Shown one piece after another: positions 13,189-24,420 of a DNA stretch of 64,000 nucleotides. Under the pieces are notes generated by a model that was not told the origin of the DNA, searched no databases, and worked only from the letters and a program-made list of their open reading frames with translations. This DNA comes from Scylla paramamosain (taxonomy: Eukaryota; Arthropoda; Malacostraca; Decapoda; Portunidae): assembly GCF_035594125.1 (NCBI RefSeq), contig NW_026973671.1, positions 2,017,501 through 2,081,500 of the forward strand, in the 5' to 3' direction. Positions within the stretch are counted from its first letter, which is position 1. The number at the start of each line of letters is the position of its first letter. Position numbers and translations under genes: made by a program.

Positions 13189-13220
13189 CAGTCGGCGCGA
13201 AAAAAATGTCCCCACCTGCT
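13189..13220 (+). repeat. Tc1 left terminal inverted repeat
   Basis: 32 bp, exactly the reverse complement of 14,641-14,672. It is a transposase binding and cleavage site by family analogy. The match stops at 13,220, so the repeats are short rather than of the long-TIR type. Confidence 0.97.
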
Positions 13221-13323
13221 AACAATAACAATAATAACACAACAACATTAACAATTCTACCATTCTTTACCTTATCATTTTTTAGGGATAATAAAACACT
13301 AATATTACTGTCATATGTGCACA

Positions 13324-14355
13324 TTAGTATTTTGTCATCTCTCCTTTTACATTCAGAACGGCATTTATGCGACTTGGCATACTGTCAGATAATTTTTTGA
13401 AATAATCCAAGTCAGTTTCATCCCACAGCACACGAAGTTTTTCCGTTATAGCGCCGACAGTGTTCACTGAGAGTTTGCCAATTTTTCTTTTTAGTTCATT
13501 CCACAAGTTTTCTATTGGATTTAAGTCTGGACTGTGCCCTGGCCACTCAATTAACGAAACATTGTTCTCTGTAAGCCACTCCATCACACGCTTTGCCCGA
13601 TGGCATGGAGCACCGTCCTGGAGGAAATGAGCGTTCTCGTGGGATTCATAAAATGGGAGCATGTGATCTGTCAGCACGTTCATATACTCGTACAGCGCAG
13701 CATTCATGTTCATGTTTTTGTCTAAAAAGTACAAGCCCCCACTACCTTTCTCACCACTGAAGCAACCCCACACCATCACACCTGCTGGAAACTTAACCGT
13801 CTTTACCGTGTACTTGCTGTCAAAACGATTCGCACCCACAGGACGTCGCACGGTTCTCTGTCCTTTTGAAATAGTTTTGAAGGCAGATTCATCACTGAAC
13901 ACAACTTTTCGCCAGTCTGCTGAAGTCCAGTGCTTGTAGCGTCCGCAGAAATCAAGCCGCTGTTTTCTCATTTTTTCGGTGAGGAGAGGTTTGTGAGCTG
14001 CCCGACGACACGGTAGCTTGAAATCTTTCTGTAGCCGCTGTTGAAGTGTTCTCACTGCCACATCTCCCAGCACATCTCTATGCATTCCTTTTAATTCCTT
14101 GGCGGTGATGAAAGGGTTCTTCAGCACCTCACGTCGCAACAGCATGTCCGTCCTCTGGCCTGTCTTTCGTTTCCTCCCCGACCCCTGCTTTCTCTTTTGA
14201 ATAACACCGCCGTGGGCACTGGTTGCTTTGATGACATTACGGACACACTTCGCTGATCTTCTTGTCCTTCTTGCCACTTCTCTTTTGCTGAGGCCTTCGC
14301 GAAATAGAGCCAGTATAGCACCTTTCTCCTCCATTCTTAGCTTGGCAGGCCCCAT
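13324..14355 (-). CDS. Tc1-family transposase (DD34E), intact
   Basis: A 343-residue protein of normal Tc1 length that excises and reinserts the element at TA sites. The N-terminal region (about residues 7-75) is helix-turn-helix-like (KREVARRTRRS), followed by a basic GSGRKRKT segment that could be a hook or nuclear signal, and a second DNA-binding region to about 125. The catalytic triad is visible: Asp155 in FSDESAF, Asp247 in LQDGAPCH and Glu282 in NPIENLW, with exactly 34 residues between the second Asp and the Glu. GHSPDLNPIENLW is the classic C-terminal signature. The frame is open upstream to 14,469, but the start at 14,355 (MGPAKL) gives the usual family length and N-terminus, so I chose it. 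No intron, stop or frameshift is seen, and the stop codon lies about 100 bp inside the left inverted repeat. Expression is not shown; any promoter would lie in the ~285 bp between the start and the right TIR. Confidence 0.96.
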   Translation of the reverse strand: MGPAKLRMEEKGAILALFREGLSKREVARRTRRSAKCVRNVIKATSAHGGVIQKRKQGSGRKRKTGQRTDMLLRREVLKNPFITAKELKGMHRDVLGDVAVRTLQQRLQKDFKLPCRRAAHKPLLTEKMRKQRLDFCGRYKHWTSADWRKVVFSDESAFKTISKGQRTVRRPVGANRFDSKYTVKTVKFPAGVMVWGCFSGEKGSGGLYFLDKNMNMNAALYEYMNVLTDHMLPFYESHENAHFLQDGAPCHRAKRVMEWLTENNVSLIEWPGHSPDLNPIENLWNELKRKIGKLSVNTVGAITEKLRVLWDETDLDYFKKLSDSMPSRINAVLNVKGEMTKY

Positions 14356-14640
14356 TCTGAAGCAAAGGGTGACCGATATCACGAGGAGAGGCGAGCGATA
14401 TGTGAGGAAACGGGAGCAGAAGCGGGAAGTACCTCTCCGTGACAGGAGGGAGTAAACACCCTCCCTCACACACTGCCTGGCGGTTACTGAATCTCGTTAA
14501 TCTGTCACATTATTAAATTGAAAGCATGGAGATGCCAGATGTTCATTATTGGCCGTGACAAGTGTTTTCGTGTCCGCTGGTGGCTAAATAAACCTAAATA
14601 AACAAGAACGTAATGTTATGTTGTTAAAACTTAATGATAC

Positions 14641-14672
14641 AGCAGGTGGGGACATTTTTTTCGCGCCGACTG
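14641..14672 (-). repeat. Tc1 right terminal inverted repeat
   Basis: 32 bp, perfect partner of 13,189-13,220, followed directly by the TA duplication. Confidence 0.97.
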
Positions 14673-14674
14673 TA

Positions 14675-14984
14675 CAATCCATACGTAACCCATTCACGAT
14701 ATTACCCTTTTTCATGAAGTACTGCCACATTTTTTCTTCAATGGACATCATATTAAAGGTAAAGACAGAGCCACTATTGCCTTTCCAGTTCCCGTGCCAT
14801 CGCAGCTCTGACCTGGACTAAGGGCTGGAGTGGTCCCAAGACGACCGACATGCACCCCCGACGCTCAGTCTGCCTCGCTCTGTTCCTCAGTCTGCCTCGG
14901 TTTCGCCTCCTCGCTCCGATATTCGGCTTTTAGTTTAATCCCTACGGAAGCTTTTACTGCCAGTCCATCCTTTAACCCTCTGCT

Positions 14985-14989
<5 letters not shown>
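14675..14989. other. Non-coding right flank of the Tc1 element
   Basis: No gene recognised. The open plus-strand frame from 14,830 runs into a GT repeat and has no family motif. Confidence 0.45.
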
Positions 14990-15031
<42 letters not shown>

Positions 15032-15100
15032 CGATTCTCATCCTTTTCGAGCTTTATATACTGCTTTCCTCCTTCCCCGTGTGTGTGTGTGTGTGTGTGT
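14990..15100. repeat. Two (GT)n microsatellites
   Basis: GT runs at 14,990-15,030 and 15,079-15,100, separated by 48 bp of unique sequence. Confidence 0.93.
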
Positions 15101-15445
15101 TACATATAAATTGCCACATGTAGGTCTTCTGATTTCAAACAGCAACCACTTTGTTCTAATCTTCCTTACCTACTTCAAAGAAATATACTTCAATAAATAT
15201 ATTCCTTCCAAACACACACAAACATTAAATACTATAAAAAAAAATAATAACTTAAATCGGATGCACAGATAACCATTCTTCTATTTAGCTAACCCTATTC
15301 TCTCTATCAGTAATGCCAGTATCCTCTCCCACTCTTCTTCTCATCCAGAGTTCCCAACAGCAACATCATCAGTACATAATCCTTCTTTACATAAAAAGAT
15401 GAAAAAAGTTGCCTGAGTCCTGAAACAATCCTCTTACAACTTGCA

Positions 15446-15449
<4 letters not shown>

Positions 15450-15535
<86 letters not shown>
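15450..15535. repeat. (CT)n microsatellite
   Basis: About 43 perfect CT units. Confidence 0.95.
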
Positions 15536-15538
<3 letters not shown>

Positions 15539-15887
15539 GTGTAAGCCTTCAGCATAAGCCTTCTAACACATTTTTCGTCCTCCATTCCTCTTAATTCCAA
15601 TGTTGAATGTGGGTCAGTCTTTTGATCAAGTGATTTTTATTTCATCAAATATGAGGTAAGGTACTTTTTTGATACCACGCATGGAAACCAATTTGTTTTT
15701 CTCAACATAATTCCTAACCTTTTTACGTAGTTCTCAAATGTTAAACCTCTTTTTACGTCATTATACGTATCAAAACCTTTCTTTACATTGCAAGAATCAA
15801 ATCCCTTTTATTTCACCACCAAATATGACATCAAAAAGAGATTAAACAAATTTATGTATAAGGATGATAAGTGTAAGTAAGTATGTA

Positions 15888-15966
15888 TGTTTCGAACAGG
15901 GACTACCACGTGTAAGACTAATGACCTGTTGCAAGTTCCATTATCTTCTTGTGTTCTTATACGAGA
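15888..15966 (+). mobile_element. Solitary CR1-like LINE 3' tail
   Basis: Matches in order the 3' end of the CR1 element at 46,069 read in sense: GTTTC..ACAGGGACTRCCACGTGTAAG, then TTGCA, then a TTCTT(G/A)TGTTCTTATAC terminus resembling the 8-bp TTATGTTC repeats. Extremely short and 5'-truncated, as is common for CR1. Confidence 0.6.
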
Positions 15967-15989
15967 CCGATAAACGTTTCATATCATCC

Positions 15990-16150
15990 ACCCCCAAGAA
16001 TCAAATCCCGATCCATTTTACCACATTAAGACATGAAACACTATTTCACCACACTTGGAATTATTTTTCATTTTTTTTATTTCATCACTTGGAAATATTT
16101 TTTTTTATTTCACCACACTTGGAATCAGAACAACGTTTTACCTCACCACG
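15990..16150. repeat. Decayed repeat of TTTCACCACACTTGGAA units
   Basis: The phrase TTTCACCACACTTGGAAT or TTTCATCACTTGGAAAT recurs at about 16,043, 16,079 and 16,107, with weaker versions upstream. It resembles the 6.4-kb minisatellite in style. Confidence 0.5.
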
Positions 16151-16401
16151 TACATTATCAGCAACTCACCAAACAGTATATTCCGCCCTCCAACCCCGAC
16201 GATTCCGCCACTCACTTAGCTGTCCAGTATCTGTCACATTCGGGAGCTCCACGCACACTTATTTCTTTATCGTAACGACTTCTGTAGTCTCGCAAGTTTA
16301 AACCTTCTTCAACTTATTCATATACTCCCTAAAGTCTTTCAGAACTTCATAACTTAATTTCCTCCTCCATTCCGCGTATTTGCATGTGTGTATACGCGTC
16401 T

Positions 16402-16518
<117 letters not shown>

Positions 16519-16679
16519 ACACACACAGTAATAACCTTACCCACTACTTGGCAGGCGGAGATTCGCCCCCAGCTGTTACCGTCTCCCGTGAACATGTGTT
16601 GCATGGCATGTGAAAGTTTTCATCCTTAATCATTGATCTGCCTACATCCCTTATTTTGGAACGCTTTGTTGTCTCAAGT

Positions 16680-16742
16680 TTTTAAAGGCCACACAGTTCA
16701 TTAGTCTGGTTCTCAAGGATATTTTCACACGAGAATAACTAT
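16680..16742 (-). repeat. Dispersed repeat R1, minus-oriented fragment
   Basis: AAAGGCCACACAG, TTAGTCTGGTTCTCAAGGATATTTTC and TATTTCTAG match the reverse complement of the 44,935-45,189 copies. Confidence 0.4.
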
Positions 16743-16894
16743 TTCTAGAATATAGGTACAAATACAATAACTAAACACATTTTCCTTGTATGTTATTTCT
16801 GTACTTTATATTTTTGGTCAGTTACAACGTTAAACATTCTACAAGTCTGCTGGAAAATATACGTGATATTAATTATTGTCTTAGGTATTTCTTA

Positions 16895-17265
16895 CATGAA
16901 ACAATGCAGTAAAACAAATACACAAAGCCTCCGAAATATTATACTAAACATTCTATCGTATTATACGGTAAACCATCAAGCCGCAGTGTCCCAGAATTAA
17001 TAGGAAAATCCATGTATTATTCTTGACATGAAACAACGCAATATGAAAAAATAAATAAATAAATAACGCTTCCTAATATCATACTAAGCATTGTATCCTA
17101 TTATACTGTATGTCATCAAGCACCAATGTCACATAATTAATAGGAAAATTCGGGATGGAAACAAATAAAAAAGCTTCGTAAATACTCGCATCATACTAGC
17201 ATCGCATCGTATTATACTCGTACCTACGCCTTCAGCCAGAGTGTCGCAGCATTACTGGAAAACGC
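16895..17265. repeat. Diverged ~130-bp tandem repeat, three units
   Basis: Units beginning near 16,897, 17,028 and 17,156 share ACATGAAACAAYGCA, ATACTAARCATTSTATCSTATTATAC, CATCAAGC..CAGTGTC and AATTAATAGGAAAATYC in the same order. Non-coding, satellite-like and old. Confidence 0.65.
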
Positions 17266-17888
17266 TGCCGAGAAAAGTTTAGCAGCAGCGCAAGTCAGCG
17301 TGGAAGGGAAGCTTTTATCTCGGCCTCTCGCAGGGACACTCCAAGGCCAGCCACTTCACTGCGGGACCTCAACATTTTCCCGGGCCTCTCTTGTAAGGTT
17401 CTGGCCCCGCACTGGATGGAGCTCCCGGCCGCCTACCCCGCCTCACAAAATATTCACTCCGCTTCTTACAGTTGAATATCTGATCAATATTTCTTATTTA
17501 TTTATTTATTTATTTATTATTACTATTTATTTATTTTTTTTGTGATTCTTTATCTGTCTTTTTCAATGACTCGTCAATTTTAATCCGATTCATTGTGTTT
17601 AGCCTTTTTTTTTTTGTGGCCTTGCAAGATTTCAATGGGTGTTTACAATTGAAGCCCTTATTGATCAAAAGTTTTTTTTATTCTTTAAGTATTTGTTTAG
17701 TAATATGAAAATTTCAAGGCTCATCTTGAACTTAAATATCCGTCTTTGAAAAGTAGTATTTATTTATTTATTTTCATTCGATATCGTTTCAGCATTTCAG
17801 TTCGCTTCCTACTGTCCGTTTTCTCTCTTCGTTTTTTTCTTTTTCTTTATTTTTCCTTTTGTCCTTTTTTCCTTTTCTTTTTATCTCG
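17266..17888. other. Non-coding; GC-rich then AT-rich
   Basis: 17,270-17,460 is relatively GC-rich, then TTTA repeats and polypyrimidine dominate. No gene recognised. A fragment at 17,600-17,650 weakly recalls the LINE 3' tail but is too diverged to call. Confidence 0.4.
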
Positions 17889-17999
17889 CTTGCAAACCCG
17901 CCGCTCAAGAAGACGTACGAGTTTGCAGGAAATGAGGCGCAAGTTGAAGATGAAGACATCGCGGCTGCTATTCAGGAAGACAGGCACGGCAGGTCATGA
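17889..17999 (+). CDS. Possible terminal exon, unidentified
   Basis: An open frame after a long pyrimidine tract encodes a non-repetitive acidic peptide (TYEFAGNEAQVEDEDIAAAI..HGRS) ending at TGA 17,997-17,999. Possible acceptors are AG at 17,910 or 17,928. The composition looks protein-like, but no upstream exon is visible and no family is established. Its 3' half is part of the 103-bp duplication. It may equally be chance. Confidence 0.15.
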   Translation, partial: LANPPLKKTYEFAGNEAQVEDEDIAAAIQEDRHGRS

Positions 18000-18195
18000 T
18001 GTGATGAGCGGAGGCTGAGGAAAGCACGCGAGGGGGTGAGGTGGCAATGTCAAGGTAGGAGGAGGAGGAGGAGTTCAGGAAGACAGGCACGGCAGGTCAT
18101 GATGTGATGATCGGAGGCTGAGGAAAGCACGCGAGGGGGTGAGGTGGCAATGTCAAGGTAGGAGGAGGAGGAGGAGGAGGAGGAGGAGGAGGAGG
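17971..18195. repeat. 103-bp tandem duplication ending in (GGA)n
   Basis: TTCAGGAAGACAGGCACGGC starts at 17,971 and again at 18,074. The two copies are almost identical (one visible difference, TGATGAGCGG against TGATGATCGG). Each ends in GGA repeats, which are longer in the second copy. The near-identity implies a recent event. Confidence 0.9.
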
Positions 18196-18794
18196 TGGTG
18201 GTGGTATTCCTAGAAAGAAATCCAGAATTGACTTAAAACACAATAAGAACAAAGTAAATACACAAAAAAAAATTATTTGGAGCTTAAAAACGTGGAAGTC
18301 AATTCATACATGATATAAACCATACCTTGAAAAAAATATATGAAAGTAATTGGAGAGAGGAAGCAATCAACGCTGATTAAATAATTCACATGATTCAGGC
18401 TGGGTCTGACGTTAAAAAATAGTCAGTCATGGAAGCAATCACTTAGCTTTTGTAAAATGGTATATCTCTGAAGCATCTCGTAAATAAAGAGTAAACCACA
18501 AATTAAGGTAAAAAAATTATCCTTTTAGGGCGAAATAAGAGAGAACTAAATATCAAGTAATCATTTTGATCTCACTGTAACAGAAATCAGGGACTTGGAG
18601 GCGTCAGACGTCACCAAGTCGGTCATTAGTGGAGGTAGGCAGTCCCGTGACAGGCGGCGGACGCTGCTACTCACCGCCACGTTGAGTGAAGTCAGGGTGA
18701 GATATTGGAGGTTTTAGACGACATTTCGTTTGTGGGATAGGATTTTTTTCGGCTGGTGAAGAAAATCGTTTTATATTATACACCGACCCGCGTG

Positions 18795-18795
<1 letters not shown>
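18196..18795. other. Non-coding, no gene recognised
   Basis: Unique, AT-rich at first and more GC-rich near 18,600-18,680. No coding signal seen. Confidence 0.45.

Positions 18796-18839
<44 letters not shown>
18796..18839. repeat. (CA)n microsatellite
   Basis: About 22 perfect units. Confidence 0.95.
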
Positions 18840-18841
<2 letters not shown>

Positions 18842-18862
18842 TAAAAGTTTGTTGCTGTTTGA

Positions 18863-18962
18863 TTCACTTACATTCACTTGAAATCACCTTGTACAAGCTT
18901 CCTACACCTTTCTTCACTTACATTCACTTGGAATCACCTTGTACAAGCTTTCTACACCTTTC
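18863..18962. repeat. 50-bp tandem duplication
   Basis: TTCACTTACATTCACTTG begins at 18,863 and 18,913. The copies differ at only about two positions. Confidence 0.9.
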
Positions 18963-19539
18963 TTCCTCTATCATAATGTGGCTAATTTACCTCCAGTACT
19001 ATACTAAGTATCAAGTACCGTACTTTAACGAAACAGCGTAATAAAGAAACTAAAAGTCTGTTGCTGCAATATGTTTACTTGGATCCGTCTTGTTAGTTAG
19101 TGACCACTACAGGCTACCAACACGTTTCTTTTCTATTATAATGTGGATAGTTTTCCTCCAAACGACCTACGTAAGAACCTAAGCGTGTTACCGTTTAATA
19201 TCCACTCGAATCCACATAAATTTCTTTAGCCACTGACCGCTACCTTCACCTTCATGGCTTAAATGGCTAATCCTGTACCTTAAGCACTTAGTAAACCAAG
19301 ATTTCAAGCTCCTCGTCCCCCTTCCTCGGTAAGTCCCGGAAAATATTTTGTTCCCTATTCCTTCATCTTTCCCAAGCCTTGTACTCACTAAAGACAGGGA
19401 AACAAAACATCTCACTAATTAACTTTATTTTTCAGCTTAATTCCCATTGTGTCATGTCGTACATAATGTTCAATTACGTAACAAGAAAAAATACGTAATC
19501 AAGGATTTCGAAGGTACTTACTGTTAAAATTTTCAGTTG

Positions 19540-19543
<4 letters not shown>
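18963..19543. other. Non-coding, no gene recognised
   Basis: Unique sequence. TATAATGTGG words at about 18,971 and 19,136 hint at a very old duplication only. Confidence 0.4.

Positions 19544-19608
<65 letters not shown>
19544..19608. repeat. (GA)n microsatellite
   Basis: About 32 perfect units. Confidence 0.95.
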
Positions 19609-19610
<2 letters not shown>

Positions 19611-20274
19611 CAAAAATAACGACATTAAGGGTTCAGAGAGCGGAAGACCTGGACGGAAAAAGGAATCCTCGAGGGCAAAAATTCTACGAAGAGAAAGAAA
19701 GAAATAGTGAAACTCTAACTTTGGTCACGTAGACTGAAGGAGACGGAGGGAAGGACGAGTGGGGAAATCAGATAAGTACGACCTCAAATCCTCCTTTTTT
19801 CTCCAGGGAGGCTCAGTGCCAGCAGCAGCAGCAGTAGCAGCAGCAGCGCGCAGGGTACTCTGCTGCTACACACGTAGGCGACACCACACACGAGGCAATT
19901 GCAGGAAGAGCGGGAAAGACAACACAAGAACTTCATTTCTCGACGGAATCTACCAGACGCCAGTATCCAGTGACAATGTACTGATTTCAATACTATTAAA
20001 TGAAGGGAGCATGTGAATATTTTTTTTTTACCTTTCATGGTTATTTAGCGTGTCCAAAATCGCATTCAACGCACCCTACAACCCTGTGACAGATTGTACT
20101 GACCTTAAAACTGTCTAATGAATATGGTTATGTTATTTATCTAGGTCGGCATTTTTTTTTAACCATTTAGGTGATATTTGGTGCATCTTATCACAAAGCA
20201 GTGTGATAAGTTTATTTTGTTTCAACAGTCACCTCCAGACATATACTGACTAGGTATTAGGAGGTCTGGTTTTT

Positions 20275-20277
<3 letters not shown>
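19609..20277. other. Non-coding; short (CAG)n near 19,820
   Basis: A short imperfect CAG run at 19,817-19,848 lies in an otherwise unique stretch. The open frame over it (19,759-20,016) has no recognisable domain. Confidence 0.4.

Positions 20278-20351
<74 letters not shown>
20278..20351. repeat. (CT)n microsatellite
   Basis: About 36 perfect units, followed by CCTGCAGG. Confidence 0.95.
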
Positions 20352-20353
<2 letters not shown>

Positions 20354-20467
20354 GCAGGTGATGGTAAAAATTCTGTACAGTGCTTCTAGTGACGTGGATT
20401 GTTGCGTATCGCAGTGAGAGGGTTAAGTTTTTTTTTAATCCACTTTTGCTAACTGGTTTCTGTACAG

Positions 20468-20720
20468 ATGCAAGAGTTAACCTAGTATTCGCAGTTTTTT
20501 TTTAATCTTTCTGCCGGAAAAGTCTGACACTCCCTGCCAACGACTGTATTTCCACCTGCCTATGATTTCAGACCTTTACAAAAGAAAAGTTCCAAGACTT
20601 TTCACAATGTAATTTTGGACTTGTTTTTGAACGGTTTTCTTTAGTGACGGGGACCATCAGTGACACTTTTTTGTCGCATTGTGTTGCCCCTGGCCTGACC
20701 CCTTTTACAAATAAAAAAAA
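20468..20720 (+). mobile_element. Jockey-like LINE 3' fragment, sense
   Basis: GATGCAAGAGTTAACC.AGTATT, then CTCCCTGCC..GACTGTATTTCCACCTGCCTATGA follow the same order as 55,017-55,110 in the LINE at 54.6 kb, then a diverged 3'UTR (GTTGCCCCTGGCC) and an A-rich end. Only the last part of the RT protein is represented, with many changes. Confidence 0.65.
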
Positions 20721-20743
20721 ATAAAAAAAATTATCGTTTTCTT

Positions 20744-20900
20744 TTAATGCTGGATAAATCGTGATATATGAGGGTGAAATTTTAAATGCGGCATTTTTGA
20801 ATAGGGAAGAATGTCCAGAAGTTCTCCAGTTAAAGGGAGGAAAGAGTCCAGATACTGGTTTACTCCTGCATGGCAGTGGGTGAGATGCAAAACAATTAAG
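20744..20900 (-). mobile_element. Jockey-like LINE 3' fragment, antisense
   Basis: On the minus strand it encodes VNQYLDSFLPLTGE, the counterpart of VNQYSQSFIPFSGK in the 54.6-kb LINE, and GCAGGAGTAAACCAGTAT aligns at DNA level. Its 3' end faces the fragment ending at 20,720, so two LINE pieces sit tail to tail. Confidence 0.6.
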
Positions 20901-22435
20901 GGAGAAAAATCTTTAATCGAAAGGCTTTTGGAATTCACCGTGCTTGGTAAAGATTCAAAGTTTTTTTTTTTTTTACATAAATGGGAAGCTGTATCCTATA
21001 CATGCTCAGCAAAGCCCCTGTATAGTCATCAACTGAAAGACGGAGAATAAAAAAAAACGGGTTGAAGGCGAGATGGTTGAATAATAATGAAGAGGGAATA
21101 GTTGTCTGAATGCTTGTGTCCAGTAGAAGGACTCGATATTCAAGTTTTCGAGATCTTGAACAATACAAGGTCTGTCGTGCGCCATTCGAGAAATGGAGGG
21201 AGCTGAAGTTGGACGCTCTTAAATGGAATAAAACAGACCTGAATGATTCTGGGTAATTAAACACAAACACCATTAACATGAACCAATGACATGAACCCAC
21301 TACCTCACAAACTAGTGTTATTTTTAGTCCCCATGATACGACTGTACATTAATTGTTGATCGATGACGTCTACACACTGACCGATGAGTTTATTGAAAGA
21401 AAAGAGTGTTGCCTCTGGGAGACGTGGTGACCCAAGTGCTGCTCAGCGTTAGGGACGACACGCGGCGCGGTCATGGGACGGCCGGTGACCGAGGCCATCC
21501 TGGGAAGAGTAATGGCCAGCTTCCGCACTGCCTGTCCCGCCATTTGTCCTCCTCTGAAGGATATTTCAACCACAGAACACATGAGTACTGTCTCCGCCAA
21601 CAATACATTTACTCCTCCAATACTGGGACTTCACTCCTGTATTTTATTGTTACTTCACTGCTTCTATATTTTATTGTTATTATCAATCTATGCTATAATT
21701 AATATGGGATACTTGTAACTTGCTCAAGAAGCCTAGAAAATTCATTCTTCCCTGCTTAGAGACAAAGTATTGCCTCAATGTGGCTTGAATTGTACAACAG
21801 GAAACCCGCTGCCTCAACGCAACACCGCCACCACGACAGCAATATCAACAACACCAGGCACAAAAAGAGTTCCTCCCACCAAGCCGTGCAGATCAGCGGG
21901 GTGAGGTGGTGCCTAAGCCCCCCTATTGATCTACGGCGACAGTTTCTAAAAGTTTTGTGCCCCGAGCGGCGAGCAGTGAGGGAGAGTCGGCCGCGGGGAG
22001 TCCTGGGCCTGCTTCCTTTGTGGCCTGTGAACCTCAGAGGGAAGTTACAGTAGGGGGGTCAAGTACCGCCCGCCGCCTCGCTATATTCTTTACTTGTATA
22101 AAGCTGCCGTGCTGTGGACAGACACGTCATTCTCGAGTATCTTACTTGGTTATTGACCCTTCTAGTACTTTGCTTATCTGCCCGAGTATTCAATATTTTT
22201 TTTCATTTATTTTGATTTCGTAATTAACTATTTACTCATTTGTTTACTTATCTACTTATTCATGCGTTCGTTTCATTAATTGTTTGCCTATTTAGTTACT
22301 TTTAAATGTGGAAACTGGTCAAGAACACGAGAAGATGCAGAAGACCATTTCAACTGCCATTAAAAAAAGCTCGAAAAGTTTAAGTGTTGAATGGTCGCGG
22401 TTTTATCCTCAAAATCTACCTTCTGTGGATGAAAG

Positions 22436-22439
<4 letters not shown>
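20901..22439. other. Non-coding; GC-rich patches at 21.4 and 22.0 kb
   Basis: No gene can be assigned. 21,420-21,560 and 21,900-22,080 are GC-rich with open frames on both strands and could hide an exon, but no motif or clear splice pair is visible. 22,160-22,300 is AT-rich. Confidence 0.4.
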
Positions 22440-22517
<78 letters not shown>

Positions 22518-22527
22518 GGAGAGAGCA
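22440..22527. repeat. (GA)n microsatellite with GACA and GGGA interruptions
   Basis: About 43 units, interrupted near 22,496 and 22,518. Confidence 0.93.
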
Positions 22528-22615
22528 GCAGACAAACACACCGTACACAAAAAGAAAGACAGACAGACAGTAAATACAGTCACACAGACACACACCTTCA
22601 AAGTGAAGTATCAAA

Positions 22616-22618
<3 letters not shown>

Positions 22619-22686
<68 letters not shown>
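22619..22686. repeat. (CT)n microsatellite
   Basis: About 34 perfect units, inverted relative to the GA tracts on either side. Confidence 0.95.
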
Positions 22687-22687
<1 letters not shown>

Positions 22688-22759
22688 AATCTACCTGTAT
22701 TTTCTTTCTTTTGTAGCGCTATTACTGTTTTTTTAAGGTTCGCTTTGTATCGCCTGACC

Positions 22760-22919
<160 letters not shown>

Positions 22920-22953
22920 ACTTTTTACTTTGCCAATAAAATTAAGTACATAC

Positions 22954-22954
22954 G

Positions 22955-22991
<37 letters not shown>

Positions 22992-23003
22992 CCATAGAGA
23001 ACG

Positions 23004-23044
<41 letters not shown>

Positions 23045-23055
23045 CCATAGAGAAC
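22954..23055. repeat. Tandem duplication of a (CA)n block with its 3' flank
   Basis: GCTA(CA)nGGCCATAGAGAAC occurs twice in succession (starts 22,954 and 23,003). The flank is identical in both, while CA length differs slightly. Confidence 0.9.
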
Positions 23056-23144
23056 AAGAACAGACGAGCGAGGGAGGCGAGCGAGGAACCATGAAACTAA
23101 AAAAGAAAAATATAACTTTCTCCGCAGCAGAGAAAACAAACACA

Positions 23145-23177
<33 letters not shown>

Positions 23178-23484
23178 CCATAGAAAGACATGATGCATAT
23201 TTTTGAGAGAGACAGACGAGACAAAAAAAAAAGCAGATAAACACGACAGATTTTCGGAATTAGAGAGAGACAAACTCAGACATACAGAAATAGACGGACA
23301 GAATCTTCATGTTTTGCAATACTGGGGTAGTGTATTCCATCAAGCATCTCGCCAAATCACCGGGAAGAGGAGGAAATTACTCTAATAAACCTACGAGAGA
23401 AATAACTTGCGTGGGGGAGGGAGAAAAAAGTGAAAAAAATAAAGCTGGAGAGAAAGAGCAGTTTTTCAGTTCAGAGGATCGACG

Positions 23485-23811
<327 letters not shown>

Positions 23812-23887
23812 GTAGAGAGGAAGAATAAATATAGAAGATGGAAGAAAGGGATGGAGAGAAAAACGTGGGTGGGAAGGGTGCCTGAGA

Positions 23888-23889
<2 letters not shown>

Positions 23890-23961
<72 letters not shown>
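23890..23961. repeat. (GA)n microsatellite
   Basis: About 36 perfect units, within a purine-rich interval extending to about 24,320. Confidence 0.95.
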
Positions 23962-23965
<4 letters not shown>

Positions 23966-24345
23966 GAAAAGAGAGAATAAAGAGGAGAGAGAAGGAGAGA
24001 TGAATAAGGGAGGCGATAGAAGGAAAGGGTGAGGAGGAAAAGTGGTTCGGGAAGGGCGCCTGAGGAAGAGGCGGGGAAATATTGCGAAGGGGAATGCGGG
24101 GAAAAAGAAAAGCATCTCAAGCAGAAAGGAAAGAGAGGGGAGGAAAAGTGGAGGAAGAACAGGGAAGCGATCTGAGGGAGAGAGGGAGAGATGGTGCGCG
24201 GTGATACAGAAGCAGGGATGGGGTGATGGGGGTGATGTGAGGCTGGGAGAGATAGGGAGAGGGAGGGGAGGGAGAGGGGAGACGAGGAAAGATGATGAGG
24301 TGTGTAGGGTACGAAGATAAGAGGGAATGTTTACATGATGGAAAG

Positions 24346-24347
<2 letters not shown>

Positions 24348-24419
<72 letters not shown>
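24348..24419. repeat. (GT)n microsatellite
   Basis: About 35 perfect units. Confidence 0.95.

Positions 24420-24420
<1 letters not shown>

Larger units (their letters stand above)
13187..14674 (-). mobile_element. Complete Tc1/mariner-superfamily transposon
   Basis: A 1,484-bp element (13,189-14,672) flanked by TA on both sides (13,187-13,188 and 14,673-14,674), the target duplication typical of Tc1/mariner. The 32-bp terminal inverted repeats are identical, starting CAGTCGGCGCG and ending ACCTGCT. It carries one minus-strand transposase gene with no frameshift or stop. Perfect ends plus an intact gene imply a recent insertion that could still be mobile. It is the only element in the window in this condition. 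Confidence 0.97.

Noticed and set aside
14356..14469. 38-residue N-terminal extension of the Tc1 transposase
   Set aside because: The frame is open but the extension makes the protein longer than usual Tc1 transposases, and the family-like N-terminus begins at the internal Met at 14,355.
17889..17999. YEFAG peptide as part of a BCNT/CFDP1-type gene
   Set aside because: Only a few residues resemble the conserved DFAGEEV-like motif from memory; too short to name a gene.
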